Origin: Competibacter_A sp037045535
GTDB taxonomy: Bacteria > Pseudomonadota > Gammaproteobacteria > Competibacterales > Competibacteraceae
Direction of reading: 5' to 3'
DNA length: 64,000 nt
NCBI GenBank assembly: GCA_037045535.1
Contig: JBAOHI010000071.1
Location: forward strand, 310,001-374,000
Shown: positions 18,231 through 28,257 of the stretch, piece after piece
Numbering within the stretch: position 1 is the first letter of the stretch
Layout: the number at the start of each line of letters is the position of its first letter
Notes under the pieces: generated by a model
The model's database searches: none
What the model saw: the letters and a program-made list of their open reading frames with translations, nothing else
Told to the model about the DNA's origin: nothing
Made by a program: the position numbers and the translations under genes

Positions 18231-18659
18231 GTGACCCGTTCGGACGACCGCCGCGCCGCCGGTGAGGAAATTCGGGTTCGGCTCGACAAGTGGTTGTGGG
18301 CCGCGCGCTTTTTCAAGACACGCACCCTGGCAGCCGAGGCGATCATCGGTGGCAAGGTCCATGTCGGCGGCCAGCGCGCTAAACCCGCTCATGCAGTTCG
18401 AGTCGGTGAAACTCTGGGTGTGCGGTGCGGCCAGGATGAATACATCGTCGCGGTTAGGGCGCTGAGCGACCGGCGCGGTCCGGCCAAGGAAGCGGTGCTC
18501 CTGTACGAGGAGACCGCCGAGAGCCGCTCGTGTCGCGAGCAACTCGCCGAGCAGCGCCGCCTGCAACATCTGGCCTTTCCCCAACCTCTCGCTCGTCCCA
18601 ATAAGCAGGATCGTCGTCGCATCGTCCATTTTACCCGCCGGAACGAACCGGAGGAATAA
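18231..18659 (+). CDS. hslR: Heat-shock protein 15, S4 RNA-binding domain
   Basis: Hsp15 binds 50S subunits carrying blocked nascent chains and helps recycle them. The 142-residue product (GTG start at 18231) has an S4 domain near residues 15-75 with VRLDKWLWAARFFKTRTLA and GGKVHVGGQRAKPAHAV, then a basic C-terminal tail. It lies 42 bases after minE. The 212 bases that follow hold no gene I can support. Confidence 0.92.
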   Translation: MTRSDDRRAAGEEIRVRLDKWLWAARFFKTRTLAAEAIIGGKVHVGGQRAKPAHAVRVGETLGVRCGQDEYIVAVRALSDRRGPAKEAVLLYEETAESRSCREQLAEQRRLQHLAFPQPLARPNKQDRRRIVHFTRRNEPEE

Positions 18660-18871
18660 CGCTGATAACGGTTCGCATGCCAGTTCCCGAAACGATATTC
18701 CCGTATCTTGGTAACATACTCTAATTTTATTGGCTAATGTTTTGAAAGAAATGATTTGCTAGTATCTTGCAACAAAATAGCCGGATGGCCAGCCGCTGAT
18801 CCGGCTGCGAAAATTCAAAAATCGGGAAATACCAGCCAATCTTACAGGATTGCTTGAAGGTGCTCCCAGCC

Positions 18872-19345
18872 ATGAAAACCAAATTGCTAGAAGACCCATC
18901 AGCCGGTAGCATTAAAGACATCGCTTGCCAAATCTGGCTGGCGGGGCTCGGTGCCTACGCCAAGGCCCAGGAGGAAGGCGGCAGGTTCTTTGAGACGCTG
19001 GTTCAGGATGGCCAAGCGATGGATGCGCGAATGAGAAAAACGGTCGAACGTGAGGAACCCATTCGGCACGAGATCAAGGCGATCAAAGGCAGGGCTGAGG
19101 AAATCCACGGCAAGGCAGCTGGAGCCTGGAACAAGCTGGAGGACGTTTTCCAGGCACGGGTGGCACGCGCCCTGTGCCGATTGGGCGTACCCAGTCGCGA
19201 CGATATCGAGTACTTATTCAAGCAGGTGGAATTGCTTGGCCAGAACGTCCAGGCGTTGAGCCAGGTGGTGGAGGCGGAAGCCAAACCGCAAAAAACTCGC
19301 GCTGCTAAGCCGATCAAACCGGTCGAACCGACGATCATCGACTAG
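18872..19345 (+). CDS. Phasin, PHA granule-associated protein
   Basis: Phasins coat polyhydroxyalkanoate granules. The 157-residue product fits the PhaF/PhaI-like phasin family: an N-terminal IWLAGLGAYAKAQEEGGRFF segment, a heptad-rich middle and a Lys/Ala/Pro-rich C-terminus (KTRAAKPIKPVEPT). I chose the ATG at 18872 because it follows GAAGGTG by 9 bases; an in-frame TTG at 18854 is less likely. The gene indicates carbon storage as PHA. No PHA synthase is in the window. Confidence 0.88.
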   Translation: MKTKLLEDPSAGSIKDIACQIWLAGLGAYAKAQEEGGRFFETLVQDGQAMDARMRKTVEREEPIRHEIKAIKGRAEEIHGKAAGAWNKLEDVFQARVARALCRLGVPSRDDIEYLFKQVELLGQNVQALSQVVEAEAKPQKTRAAKPIKPVEPTIID

Positions 19346-19529
19346 GCTCCCGACCTGGCGGTGTGAGCGGAGTTCAGACCGACCGCGAGTCGCTGAGTGT
19401 CAGCCGTTGATCCTGACCGGATAACTGATCGGCCAAAGTCAACCGCGTTCACCGTCCGTGATCGCCACAAAATTGACCGTTTGCCAACTGCAAGGTAACG
19501 TAAGCACTTACCTTAATCGGAAGGCAGGA

Positions 19530-19775
19530 ATGACGGCCAAGAAGCATCCCTCCCCTATTCCCTTCGAAGCTGCCTTGGCAGAGTTGGAAGGACTGGTCGG
19601 GCAACTCGAACAGGGCGAACTGACACTGGAAGAATCGCTGCAGCGGTTTGAGCGTGGCGTCAGTCTGGTGCGAACTTGCCAGAATGCTCTGCAAGCTGCC
19701 GAGCAGAAAGTGGCCCAACTGACTGAACGGGATGGCGAACCGGAAATCCTGCCATTCAGTGAGCCGGCGGATTGA
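19530..19775 (+). CDS. xseB: Exodeoxyribonuclease VII small subunit
   Basis: XseB is the small subunit of exonuclease VII. The 81-residue product has the family pattern FEAALAELEGLVGQLEQGEL-T-LEESLQRFERGV. The ATG at 19530 is preceded by AAGGCAGGA. An in-frame upstream start at 19458 adds an unconserved leader. Its TGA overlaps the ispA ATG by one base (TGATG), the conserved xseB-ispA-dxs operon. Confidence 0.95.
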   Translation: MTAKKHPSPIPFEAALAELEGLVGQLEQGELTLEESLQRFERGVSLVRTCQNALQAAEQKVAQLTERDGEPEILPFSEPAD

Positions 19776-20668
19776 TGGGCATGGTTGAGGAAACAATCCA
19801 GCAATATCGGGCTCGCGCCGGGCGGGCGCTTGACCAGCGACTGCCCGCTGCTGATCTCCACCCTGGCGATTTGCACCGGGCCATGCGCTACGCGGTGTTG
19901 GGCGGTGGCAAGCGCATCCGCCCGGTGCTGGTTTACTCGGCCGGCGCCGCGGTTGGTGTCGCGCTGGAGCTGTTGGATGGCCCCGCTTGCGCAGTGGAAT
20001 TCATCCACGCCTATTCCTTGATCCACGACGATCTGCCGGCGATGGACAACGACGATCTTCGCCATGGCCAGCCCACCTGTCATAAGGCATTCGGCGAAGC
20101 GCTGGCAACTTTGGCTGGCGATGCCTTACAGGCGTTAGCATTTCAGGTGCTTGGTCAAGATCCGACGATGGTTTCCGATCCTACCATCCGCCTGCGAATG
20201 GTGGGCCTGCTGGGGCAGGCTGCCGGTTCCCGTGGCATGGTCGGTGGTCAGGCGATCGACTTGGCGGCGGTGGGTCGGGAGTTGACCTTAGCCGAACTGG
20301 AAAACATGCACATCCACAAAACCGGCGCCCTGATTCGCGCCAGCGTGTTGTTGGGCGCGTACAGCCGGCCAGAGTTGGAGCCCGCCACCCTGGAGCGATT
20401 GGATCACTACGCAAAGTGCATCGGTCTGGCTTTTCAGATTCGGGACGACATCCTCGACGTCATTGGCGACACTACTACGCTGGGTAAAACCTCGGGGGTC
20501 GACCGGGTGCTCAACAAACCGACCTACCCCGAGCTGTTGGGATTGGACGGTGCCCGCGAACACGCGCGCTCGCTGTGTCAGGAAGCGCTGGCGAGTCTGG
20601 AGCCACTCGGAGCCGAGGCTGCGCCCTTGTGCTGGATCGCCAACTACATCGTCGAGCGTGCTCACTGA
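19775..20668 (+). CDS. ispA: Farnesyl diphosphate synthase (geranyltranstransferase)
   Basis: IspA condenses DMAPP/GPP with IPP to farnesyl diphosphate. The 297-residue product carries the first aspartate-rich motif DDLPAMDNDDLRHG and the second motif DDILDV, plus GGKRIRPVL. An ATG at 19781 is also possible. Operon xseB-ispA-dxs. Confidence 0.96.
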   Translation: MGMVEETIQQYRARAGRALDQRLPAADLHPGDLHRAMRYAVLGGGKRIRPVLVYSAGAAVGVALELLDGPACAVEFIHAYSLIHDDLPAMDNDDLRHGQPTCHKAFGEALATLAGDALQALAFQVLGQDPTMVSDPTIRLRMVGLLGQAAGSRGMVGGQAIDLAAVGRELTLAELENMHIHKTGALIRASVLLGAYSRPELEPATLERLDHYAKCIGLAFQIRDDILDVIGDTTTLGKTSGVDRVLNKPTYPELLGLDGAREHARSLCQEALASLEPLGAEAAPLCWIANYIVERAH

Positions 20669-20755
20669 AGCCGGCCAGCGCCGGTTGCTCGTAAGCCCAT
20701 GGTAGCCATCATTCATCCTCTCATTCTATCGCTAGCCGGAACAGACCTCGCTGAG

Positions 20756-22649
20756 ATGACGACCGGAACCGTCTTTCCTCTTCTGGAACAGATTGACACG
20801 CCCTTGGATTTGCGCCAATTGCCGGAGCCGCGCTTGCCCATCCTGGCCCACGAATTGCGCGAATATTTGATCCAAACGGTGGCAAGGACTGGCGGCCATT
20901 TCGCCGCCAATCTCGGTACCGTTGAATTAACCATCGCCTTGCACTACGTCTTCAACACCCCTGAGGACCGGTCTGGTCTGGGACGTGGGCCACCAAACCT
21001 ACCCCCATAAAATTCTGACCGGGCGGCGTGTCCACATGGACACGCTGCGTCGCAAAGGTGGCGTCGCGGGTTTTCCCAAGCGTTGCGAGAGCGATTACGA
21101 TACCTTCGGGGTCGGTCATTCCAGCACTTCGCTCAGTGCCGCGTTGGGGATGGCCATTGCCGCCGAGCGGGCCGGGAGTGACCGCAAAATCGTGGCGGTG
21201 ATCGGCGACGGCGCTATGACCGCTGGCATGGCGTTCGAGGCGCTTAACCATGCGGGTGATCTGAAAAGCGACTTGCTAGTGGTACTCAACGACAACGAGA
21301 TGTCGATCTCCCCGAACGTGGGCGCACTGTCGGCGCACTTGACCAAGCTGCTGTCCGGACGGCTTTTCTCCAGCGTGCGGGAAGGGGGCAAGCGGGTATT
21401 GAGCCATGTCCCGCCGATGCTGGAAGTTGCCCGCCGCGCCGAGGAGCATGTCAAGGGAATGTTCGCGCCGGGTGGTACCTTGTTTGAGGAATTGGGTTTT
21501 AACTATTTTGGGCCGGTGGACGGCCACGACCTTTCGACCCTGGTGCCGACGTTGCGTAACCTGCGGGCGCTGAAAGGCCCGCGTTTGCTGCACGTCGTGA
21601 CCCGCAAGGGTAAAGGCTACAAATTGGCCGAAGAGGAACCGGTCGGCTATCACGGTGTCGGCTCGTTCGATCCTGTCTGTGGCCTGAAACCGGCTAAACC
21701 CAGTGGTGGGCCGACCTACACCCAGGTGTTTGGCGAATGGCTGTGCGACATGGCGGAGCGGGATGAGCGGTTGATCGGGATCACCCCGGCGATGCGAGAA
21801 GGATCAGGCTTGGTGGAGTTTGCCGAGCGATTCCCGGACCGCTACTTCGATGTGGCTATCGCCGAACAGCATGCGGTCACACTGGCCGCTGGTTTAGCCT
21901 GCGACGGCCTCAAACCGGTGGTGGCGATCTATTCCACCTTCCTACAACGCGCCTATGATCAGCTGGTTCACGATGTCGCCTTACAAAATCTGCCGGTACT
22001 ATTCGCCATCGACCGCGCCGGACTGGTGGGACCGGATGGGCCGACTCATGCTGGCAGTTTCGATTACAGCTTCCTCCGCTGCATCCCCAATCTGGTGGTG
22101 ATGGCGCCGGCCGACGAAAACGAATGCCGGCAGATGCTGTATACCGGTTTTCAGTTGGACCAGCCGGCAGCGGTACGCTATCCGCGCGGCAAGGGCACCG
22201 GGGTGAAACCAGTGCGGGAGATGCGGGCGCTGCCGGTGGGCAAAGCGGAAATTCGTCGCCGTGGCCGGGAGCTGGCCCTATTAGCGTTTGGCAACATGGT
22301 CTCGGTCGCCGAGACAGTGGCGGAACACTTGGATGCCACGGTCGTGAATATGCGATTCGTCAAGCCACTGGACGAGATTGCGGTGGTCCAATTAGCCGCT
22401 GAACACCGTTGGTTGGTGACGTTGGAGGAAAACACAGTCGCCGGCGGTGCTGGCAGCGCGGTGAACGAGTGTCTGGCGGTGCGAGGCATTCAGGTTGTGG
22501 TACGCAATATCGGGTTACCGGATCGCTTCGTGGAGCAGGGCGAGCGCGACGAACTGTTGGCCGAATGTGGGTTGGATGCCGATGGTGTGCTTCGGCAACT
22601 GGCGAATTGGGGGTTTGGCGGTTCCGCGCTATCCGAGGTCGATACCTGA
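20756..22649 (+). pseudogene. dxs: 1-deoxy-D-xylulose-5-phosphate synthase, interrupted by +1 frameshift
   Basis: DXS condenses pyruvate and glyceraldehyde 3-phosphate with thiamine diphosphate, the entry step of the MEP pathway. The N-terminal part reads in one frame to LHYVFNTPEDR and the rest, from VGHQTYPHKILTGRR, in another. Removing one base at about 20972 (CGG-T-CTGGTCTGG) restores the expected DRLVWDVGHQ and a product of about 630 residues, the family length. ThDP site GDGAMTAG and the C-terminal transketolase domain are intact. The gene is essential in most MEP organisms, so a sequencing error is likely. The start at 20756 fits family alignments; an upstream ATG at 20699 is possible. 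Confidence 0.9.
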
Positions 22650-22783
22650 GTGATATGCTCGGGAATTAACGGCCAGATCGATCATCAAAAGAGTGGCGGT
22701 TGCAGCCACCGCGACCGGTTGGAGCGGTGTGAAGTCTTGATATTGAACGAGGGCGCGCCAGGGCGTGCCGCTGAGAGGATTGC

Positions 22784-23638
22784 ATGAAGCCTTTGACGAT
22801 GAGTTCCGTAGCCATCCCCACGGTGGTTCCCATCCCCGATGTGCAAAACAGCGTTGATACCCGCCGGCTAGCGATCAATAAGGTTGGGATCAAGGATATC
22901 CGCCATCCGGTCAAGGTTCGCGATCGCAGCGGTGGCGAACAGCATACCATCGCCATATTCAACATGTACGTCAACCTACCGCACAACTTCAAGGGCACCC
23001 ACATGTCGCGCTTTGTGGAGATCTTGAATGTGCCTGGACGCGAAATCTCGGTCGATTCTTTCAAGGATATGTTGACCGAAATGGCCGACCGGTTGGAAGC
23101 GGAAGCCGGCCATATCGAGATGACTTTCACCTACTTCGTCGATAAGGCCGCGCCGATCTCCGGAGTTCGGAGCCTGATGGATTACGAGGTGACGTTCATC
23201 GGCGAGATTCGCGCCGGCCGACCGGCTATGAATCTCAAGGTGGTGGTGCCGGTGACCAGCCTTTGCCCCTGCTCGAAAAAGATTTCCAAATACGGCGCGC
23301 ATAACCAACGTTCGCACGCCACCGTCAACGTTCGCACGCGGGGGTTCATCTGGATCGAGGATCTGATCGACCTGGTGGAGAAGGAAGCATCCTGCGAACT
23401 CTACGGATTGCTCAAGCGGCCGGACGAAAAATACGTCACGGAGCGCGCCTACGAGAACCCCAAGTTTGTCGAGGATATGGTGCGCGATATTGCCGCTAGA
23501 TTGAACCGGGACGAGCGCGTGGCGGCTTATTCGGTCGAATCGGAGAATTTTGAATCCATTCACAACCATTCTGCCTATGCCATGATCGAACACGACAAGG
23601 AAGCCGCCACGGAATCGGTGCCGGAAAGGCGGATCTAA
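22784..23638 (+). CDS. folE2: GTP cyclohydrolase FolE2 (type IB)
   Basis: FolE2 converts GTP to 7,8-dihydroneopterin triphosphate for folate and queuosine synthesis, with a less stringent metal need than FolE. The 284-residue product has IPDVQNSVDTRRLAINKVGI, the conserved metal-site cysteine in SLCPCSK and histidine in YGAHNQRSH, and a C-terminal FESIHNHSAYA motif. In many Proteobacteria folE2 is Zur-controlled; I find no clear Zur palindrome in the 134 bases upstream. Confidence 0.95.
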   Translation: MKPLTMSSVAIPTVVPIPDVQNSVDTRRLAINKVGIKDIRHPVKVRDRSGGEQHTIAIFNMYVNLPHNFKGTHMSRFVEILNVPGREISVDSFKDMLTEMADRLEAEAGHIEMTFTYFVDKAAPISGVRSLMDYEVTFIGEIRAGRPAMNLKVVVPVTSLCPCSKKISKYGAHNQRSHATVNVRTRGFIWIEDLIDLVEKEASCELYGLLKRPDEKYVTERAYENPKFVEDMVRDIAARLNRDERVAAYSVESENFESIHNHSAYAMIEHDKEAATESVPERRI

Positions 23639-23705
23639 ATGCCTTTATCGGCTGGATCGTTTGATCTAGGGTATTGGCAACCGATTTATAGGGTCGAGAT
23701 CTTCG

Positions 23706-24686
23706 ATGAAAGCCATCGTTTGCCATGAGTTGAGTGGTCTTGCCGCGTTGCGGTTGGAAGACGTGCCGGAGCCGTGTCCCAGGTCAGGTCAGGTACGGGT
23801 ACGGGTGCGGGCTTGTGGGATCAATTTCGCTGATAGCCTGATCGCCCGCGGGCAATATCAAACCCAACCGGAGCCGCCGTTCAGTCCGGGCTTCGAGGTG
23901 GCAGGCGATATTCTGGACGTCGGCGAGGGCGTGACCGACTTCAGGGCCGGCGATCGAGTCATCGCGATTACCCCGCACGGGGGTTATGCCGAGCAGGTGG
24001 TGGCAAACGTCGATCGTTGCGTGCCGATGCCCGCGACGATGCCCTACGAGCAAGGCGCGGCGTTTCCCGTGGTGTTCGGTACATCCCATATCGCCTTGTG
24101 GCACCGGGCGCGGTTGCAAGCCGGCGAGACGTTGGTGGTGCATGGTGCGTCCGGCGGGGTGGGATTGACGGCGGTGGCCATTGGCAAACAACTGGGCGCG
24201 ACGGTGATCGCCACCGCCAGCAGTCCGGAAAAATTGGCGGTTGCCCATGAACATGGCGCGGATTATTTGATCGATACCCGTCGCGAGGATGTCCGTTCAC
24301 GGATCAAGGAGTTGACCGGAGGACGCGGTGCCGACGTGATCTACGATCCAGTCGGTGGTGAACTGTTCGCGGCGTCCTTGCGCGCCATTGCTTTCGAGGG
24401 GCGAATTTTGGTGATCGGTTTCGCGGGCGGTACCGTCCCGCAGATTCCCGCTAACCATCTCTTAGTCAAGAACGTGGATGTGATCGGCCTCAACTGGCCG
24501 GCTTACGCCGAACATCACCCGCAAGTGATGACCGCGAGTTTCCGCACTCTGATGGATTGGTATCTGACCGGTGCCATTCGACCTTACATTTCAGCGATTT
24601 ATCCGCTGGAACGAGCGGTGGATGCGTTGGAACAGGTCGTCGCGCGCAAGTCGACCGGCAAGGTCGTGATCGCAGTGGGCGAATAA
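23706..24686 (+). CDS. NADPH:quinone oxidoreductase family protein (Qor-like MDR)
   Basis: A 326-residue zinc-independent medium-chain dehydrogenase/reductase. It has the GroES-like N-terminal domain with CGINFADSLIARG and PGFEVAG, and the NADPH-binding GASGGVGLTAVAIGKQLGA motif at about 145-163. The family reduces quinones or enoyl substrates; no substrate can be assigned. The next gene starts 4 bases downstream. Confidence 0.9.
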   Translation: MKAIVCHELSGLAALRLEDVPEPCPRSGQVRVRVRACGINFADSLIARGQYQTQPEPPFSPGFEVAGDILDVGEGVTDFRAGDRVIAITPHGGYAEQVVANVDRCVPMPATMPYEQGAAFPVVFGTSHIALWHRARLQAGETLVVHGASGGVGLTAVAIGKQLGATVIATASSPEKLAVAHEHGADYLIDTRREDVRSRIKELTGGRGADVIYDPVGGELFAASLRAIAFEGRILVIGFAGGTVPQIPANHLLVKNVDVIGLNWPAYAEHHPQVMTASFRTLMDWYLTGAIRPYISAIYPLERAVDALEQVVARKSTGKVVIAVGE

Positions 24687-24689
24687 GGC

Positions 24690-25163
24690 ATGGCGGCCGA
24701 TCTGACGATTCAACATCTGGGACGGATGACGCGGGTTGTGGCGCGGGGCAGGGAGGCGAATTTGAAGAAATTGCGCAATGCGTTGCTGCTCAAGGAGTTT
24801 CGCGTCGTTGCCGAACGGGAGAATCGCTTGGCATTGCGCCGTAGAGCGTATGTGTTGCAGGACGATTGGCCAATGACGGTGGTCGTTGACCGTGACGGCG
24901 ACCGGTTCGATATCCGCTATTCCCTGTTTATTCCTTGGGGCTGGATTGTGGGCTTGGTGTTCTTGACGCTAGTGGTGCTGCCGTTCGCCGGCATCCCAAA
25001 CGCGCTACTGGCGTTCGGGTTGGCTACGGTGGTGGCGATTCTGGCGGTTTACCGGCAAAAGTTTGATTGCCGGCCCAATGCGCGCTTCTGGCAAGAACGA
25101 CCTCGCAAGCGTTGGGGTGAGACCATGGAAGAAATCCTGCGGGAGGCCTTCGCTCGCCTATAG
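24690..25163 (+). CDS. Uncharacterised protein with two membrane segments
   Basis: Not recognised. The 157-residue product has a polar, Arg-rich N-terminal half, two adjacent hydrophobic segments at about residues 88-125 (WGWIVGLVFLTLVVLPFAG and LLAFGLATVVAILAVY) and a basic C-terminus. It follows the quinone oxidoreductase gene by 4 bases and is convergent with the Crp/Fnr gene. Likely an inner-membrane protein of unknown role. Confidence 0.6.
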   Translation: MAADLTIQHLGRMTRVVARGREANLKKLRNALLLKEFRVVAERENRLALRRRAYVLQDDWPMTVVVDRDGDRFDIRYSLFIPWGWIVGLVFLTLVVLPFAGIPNALLAFGLATVVAILAVYRQKFDCRPNARFWQERPRKRWGETMEEILREAFARL

Positions 25164-25172
25164 TTGGATCGC

Positions 25173-25890
25173 TTAGGCATCCTTGGCGCACGGCGGGAGG
25201 CGCGGAGAGTCATCGAACTGGCTCAAATGCGCTGCGTTCAGCACGCTGATGCGCTTACCTCTGACCGAAATCAGCCCAAATTCACTTAAGCTGTGCAAAA
25301 TCCGCGATAGCGTCTCCGGCGTCAAATTCAACCGCGAGGCGATGACGTGTTTGTTGGCTGGCAACTCGAACTCGACTGGGCTGTCAGTAGCGGTGCCGGC
25401 CAATTGCAGCAGAAAACCGATTACCCGCTGGGTGGAAGAACGCAGGGAGTAGTTCTCCACATCCTGAATCAAACTGTGCAGGCGCATGCTCAATCCTGCC
25501 AACATGCGGCGGGCGAAAGCGCTGTCGTGACCGATGGCCGTGAAGATGCTCTGTTTGGCGATATATAACAGGCGGGAATCCTCCAACGCTTGAGCCATTA
25601 CCGGACAGGACGTTTCCATGAACATCACCGCTTCACCGAAGCTTTGCCCCGGTCCAACGATGGAGACGACCTTCTCGTGGCCTTGCGGCGAGGAAAACGC
25701 CAGTTTGATCTGACCGTACACGGTCACGTAGAAACCGTCCAGCCAGCAGCCCTTCTGAAACAGAATCTGCCCTTTGCTCAGACCAATCTCGCGTGTTCCC
25801 GCCGCTAGGTTAGCGATCTCGCTCGTCGTGCAACTGCTGAAACAGCGGCAGGTTGGCCAGTACCCGACCGATATCGATTTGTTTGCTCAC
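25173..25890 (-). pseudogene. Crp/Fnr-family regulator (DNR/FNR-like), interrupted by +1 frameshift
   Basis: A cyclic-nucleotide-binding-fold transcription factor with a C-terminal Crp-type helix-turn-helix (ASRLNLTPETLSRILHSLSE near the end). From GTG 25890 the frame reads to LPLFQQLHDE and then meets a stop; skipping one base at about 25821 gives LHDEEIANLAAGTREIGLSK and continues into the long frame, about 238 residues in all. The absence of an N-terminal FNR cysteine cluster points to a DNR/NnrR-type NO-responsive regulator rather than FNR. It is divergent from nirS with a perfect TTGAT-N4-ATCAA box between them. If the insertion is real, the sensor domain is lost. Confidence 0.8.
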
Positions 25891-25964
25891 CTGCTGTGCT
25901 GTTCCTCGCGCTCGGTTAACGACCGGGTATTACCACACTCTATTTGATGCAATTATTCGGGAAT

Positions 25965-25978
25965 TTGATGTAAATCAA
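25965..25978. promoter_or_regulatory. FNR/DNR-type operator upstream of nirS
   Basis: The sequence TTGATGTAAATCAA is a perfect TTGAT-N4-ATCAA palindrome in the 180-bp space between the divergent Crp/Fnr gene and nirS. If it acts as a class II activator site centred at -41.5, transcription of nirS would start near 26013, and TATTTC at 26001-26006 would be the -10. A further half site (TTGATGCAATTAT) lies near 25944. DNR or FNR is the expected binder. Confidence 0.8.
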
Positions 25979-26070
25979 GGCGCGGCAATGGCGGTTGTCG
26001 TATTTCATTAAGCAGTTCAAACGATAACCGAAGTCACGCTACCACCCGTTGCCTTGTAGAGGGGATGCAC

Positions 26071-27808
26071 ATGCTATACGTCCGCCCAAAAATAAAACAA
26101 GTGACTGTCGCTTTGGCTGTCCTACCGTTCACCGTCGGTATTGCCTCTGGCTACGGACCAGCCAGCTGCCAAGGATGGCCATAGCGGCGCCGAGGTTAAG
26201 TACCAAGCTGGCGGTTCGCCCCTGGCCGGCGAGGAGATGCATCAGAGCATCAACCCTAAAGCGCCGTCGATGACCGAAGCGGAGTTCCAAAAAGGCAAAC
26301 AGATTTATTTCCAGCGTTGCGCGGGTTGCCACGGCGTGCTGCGCAAGGGGGCGACCGGCAAGCCGCTAACCACGGACAAGACTCTGACTAACGGTACCGA
26401 ATATCTCAAAACCTTCATCAAGTATGGCTCGCCCGCCGGGATGCCAAACTGGGGGACTTCTGGGGAACTCACCGACCAGGAAGTGGACTTGATGGCGCGC
26501 TATATCCAACAGGAACCGCCCTTGCCGCCGGAATATGGCATCAAGGACATGGAAGCCACTTGGAAAGTAGTAGTGCCGGTGGATAAGCGTCCCACCAAAA
26601 AGATGAACAACTATAACATCGACAACATTATGTCGGTGACGTTGCGCGATGCTGGTCAAGTCGCGCTGATCGACGGCGACAGCAAGAAAATTATCAGCAT
26701 TCTCCCGACTGGCTACGCGGTTCACATCTCCCGCATGTCCGCTTCGGGCCGCTACCTGTACGTCATTGGCCGCGACGCCAAGATCAATCTGATCGATCTC
26801 TGGATGGAAAAGCCGGATACCGTGGCGGAAATCAAGATCGGCTTGGAGGCCCGTTCGGTGGAAACCTCCAAGTACAAGGGTTACGAGGACAAGTACGCGA
26901 TTGCCGGTTCTTACTGGCCGCCGCAATACGTCATCATGGAAGGCGACACCTTGAAGCCGCTCAAGATCGTCTCCACCCGGGGCATGACGGTGGACAGCGA
27001 GTATCACCCCGAACCGCGCGTGGCCTCCATCGTCGCTTCTCACTTCCATCCCGAGTTCGTGGTCAACGCCAAGGAAACCGGCAAGATCATGATGGTTAGT
27101 TACGAAGACCTCAACAACCTGAAAACCACCACCATCGATGGTGCCCGTTTCCTGCATGACGGCGGCTTCGATGCCAGCGGGCGCTATTTCCTGGTCGCCG
27201 CCAACGCTTCCAACAAGATCGCGGTGGTGGACACCAAGGAAGACAAGCTGGCGGCGCTGGTGGATGTCGGTAAGACACCACACCCGGGGCGCGGCGCCAA
27301 CTTCGTCGATCCCAAGTTCGGGCCAGTGTGGGCGACCGGTCACTTAGGCGATGAGTCGATCTCGCTAATCGGCACCGATCCTGAGAAGCATAAAAATAAC
27401 GCTTGGAACGTGGTGCGCACGCTCAAGGGACAAGGCGGTGGCTCGCTGTTCATCAAGACGCATCCCAAATCCAAGCATCTGTATGTCGATACCCCGCTGA
27501 ACCCAGACCCGAAGATCAGCCAGTCGGTGGCGGTGTTCGATCTGGAGAATCTGGATAAGCCCTACCAGGTGTTGCCGATTGCCGAGTGGTCCGGGCTGGG
27601 CGAGGGCGCCAAGCGCGTGGTGCAGCCGGAATTCAACAAGGCTGGCGACGAAATCTGGTTCTCGGTGTGGAGCGCCAAGGACAAAGAATCCGCGCTGGTG
27701 GTGGTGGACGACAAGACCTTGAAACTGAAGACGGTCATCAAGGATCCCAAGCTCATCACGCCGACCGGTCACTTTAACGTCTACAACACCCAACACGACG
27801 TTTACTAA
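26071..27808 (+). pseudogene. nirS: Cytochrome cd1 nitrite reductase, signal peptide split by +1 frameshift
   Basis: NirS reduces nitrite to nitric oxide in the periplasm using heme c and heme d1. The main frame holds a cytochrome c domain (CAGCH at about 30 residues into the mature protein) and the eight-bladed heme d1 propeller with HFHPEFVV. The ATG at 26071, 7 bases after GAGGGG, starts a signal peptide (VTVALAVLPFTVGIAS) in another frame. Dropping one G at about 26149-26150 joins it as GIASA/TDQPAAKDG, giving a signal peptidase site and about 578 residues. Apart from this break the protein is intact. First gene of the nir operon. Confidence 0.93.
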
Positions 27809-27825
27809 GCTAAAGGGGAACTGTC

Positions 27826-28137
27826 ATGCGTATCAAATATCTCAGTGCGCTGGCTTTGGCTCTGCTGATCGCGCCAGCGGCACAGGCCAGCGAGGAGCTG
27901 GCGAAGAAATACAACTGCCTGGCCTGTCATCAGGTCGATAAAAAAGTGCTCGGTCCTTCCTATCAGGATGTGGCCGCCAAGTACAAGGGCCAGGCTGACG
28001 CGCCCGCCAAGCTGGTCGCTAAGGTAAAGGCTGGCGGCGTGGGCGTGTGGGGGCAAATCCCGATGCCGCCCAATCCGACCGTGCCCGATGCCGATCTCAA
28101 TGCCTTGGTCACCTGGATTCTGGGAATGGCCAAATAA
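27826..28137 (+). CDS. nirM: Cytochrome c551, electron donor to NirS
   Basis: A 103-residue periplasmic class I cytochrome c with a signal peptide ending near AAQA/SEEL, heme-binding CLACH and a distal methionine in QIPMPPN. This matches cytochrome c551 (NirM) of nirSM operons. It follows nirS by 17 bases. Confidence 0.95.
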   Translation: MRIKYLSALALALLIAPAAQASEELAKKYNCLACHQVDKKVLGPSYQDVAAKYKGQADAPAKLVAKVKAGGVGVWGQIPMPPNPTVPDADLNALVTWILGMAK

Positions 28138-28257
28138 GATCAGACCACTCTGGCCGTCGCTCGTCGAGAGCGGCGGCGGGCTGGATATCGGTCACGATCC
28201 CCTGTCTGCTGCGACAGGTTCATTCCAACGACAACAATCTTGCAGTGCCTATTTGCC

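Noticed and set aside
26366..27343. Long leftward open frame (325 codons) opposite nirS
   Set aside because: Mirror of nirS codons; no recognisable protein motifs, while the plus strand encodes the heme d1 propeller.
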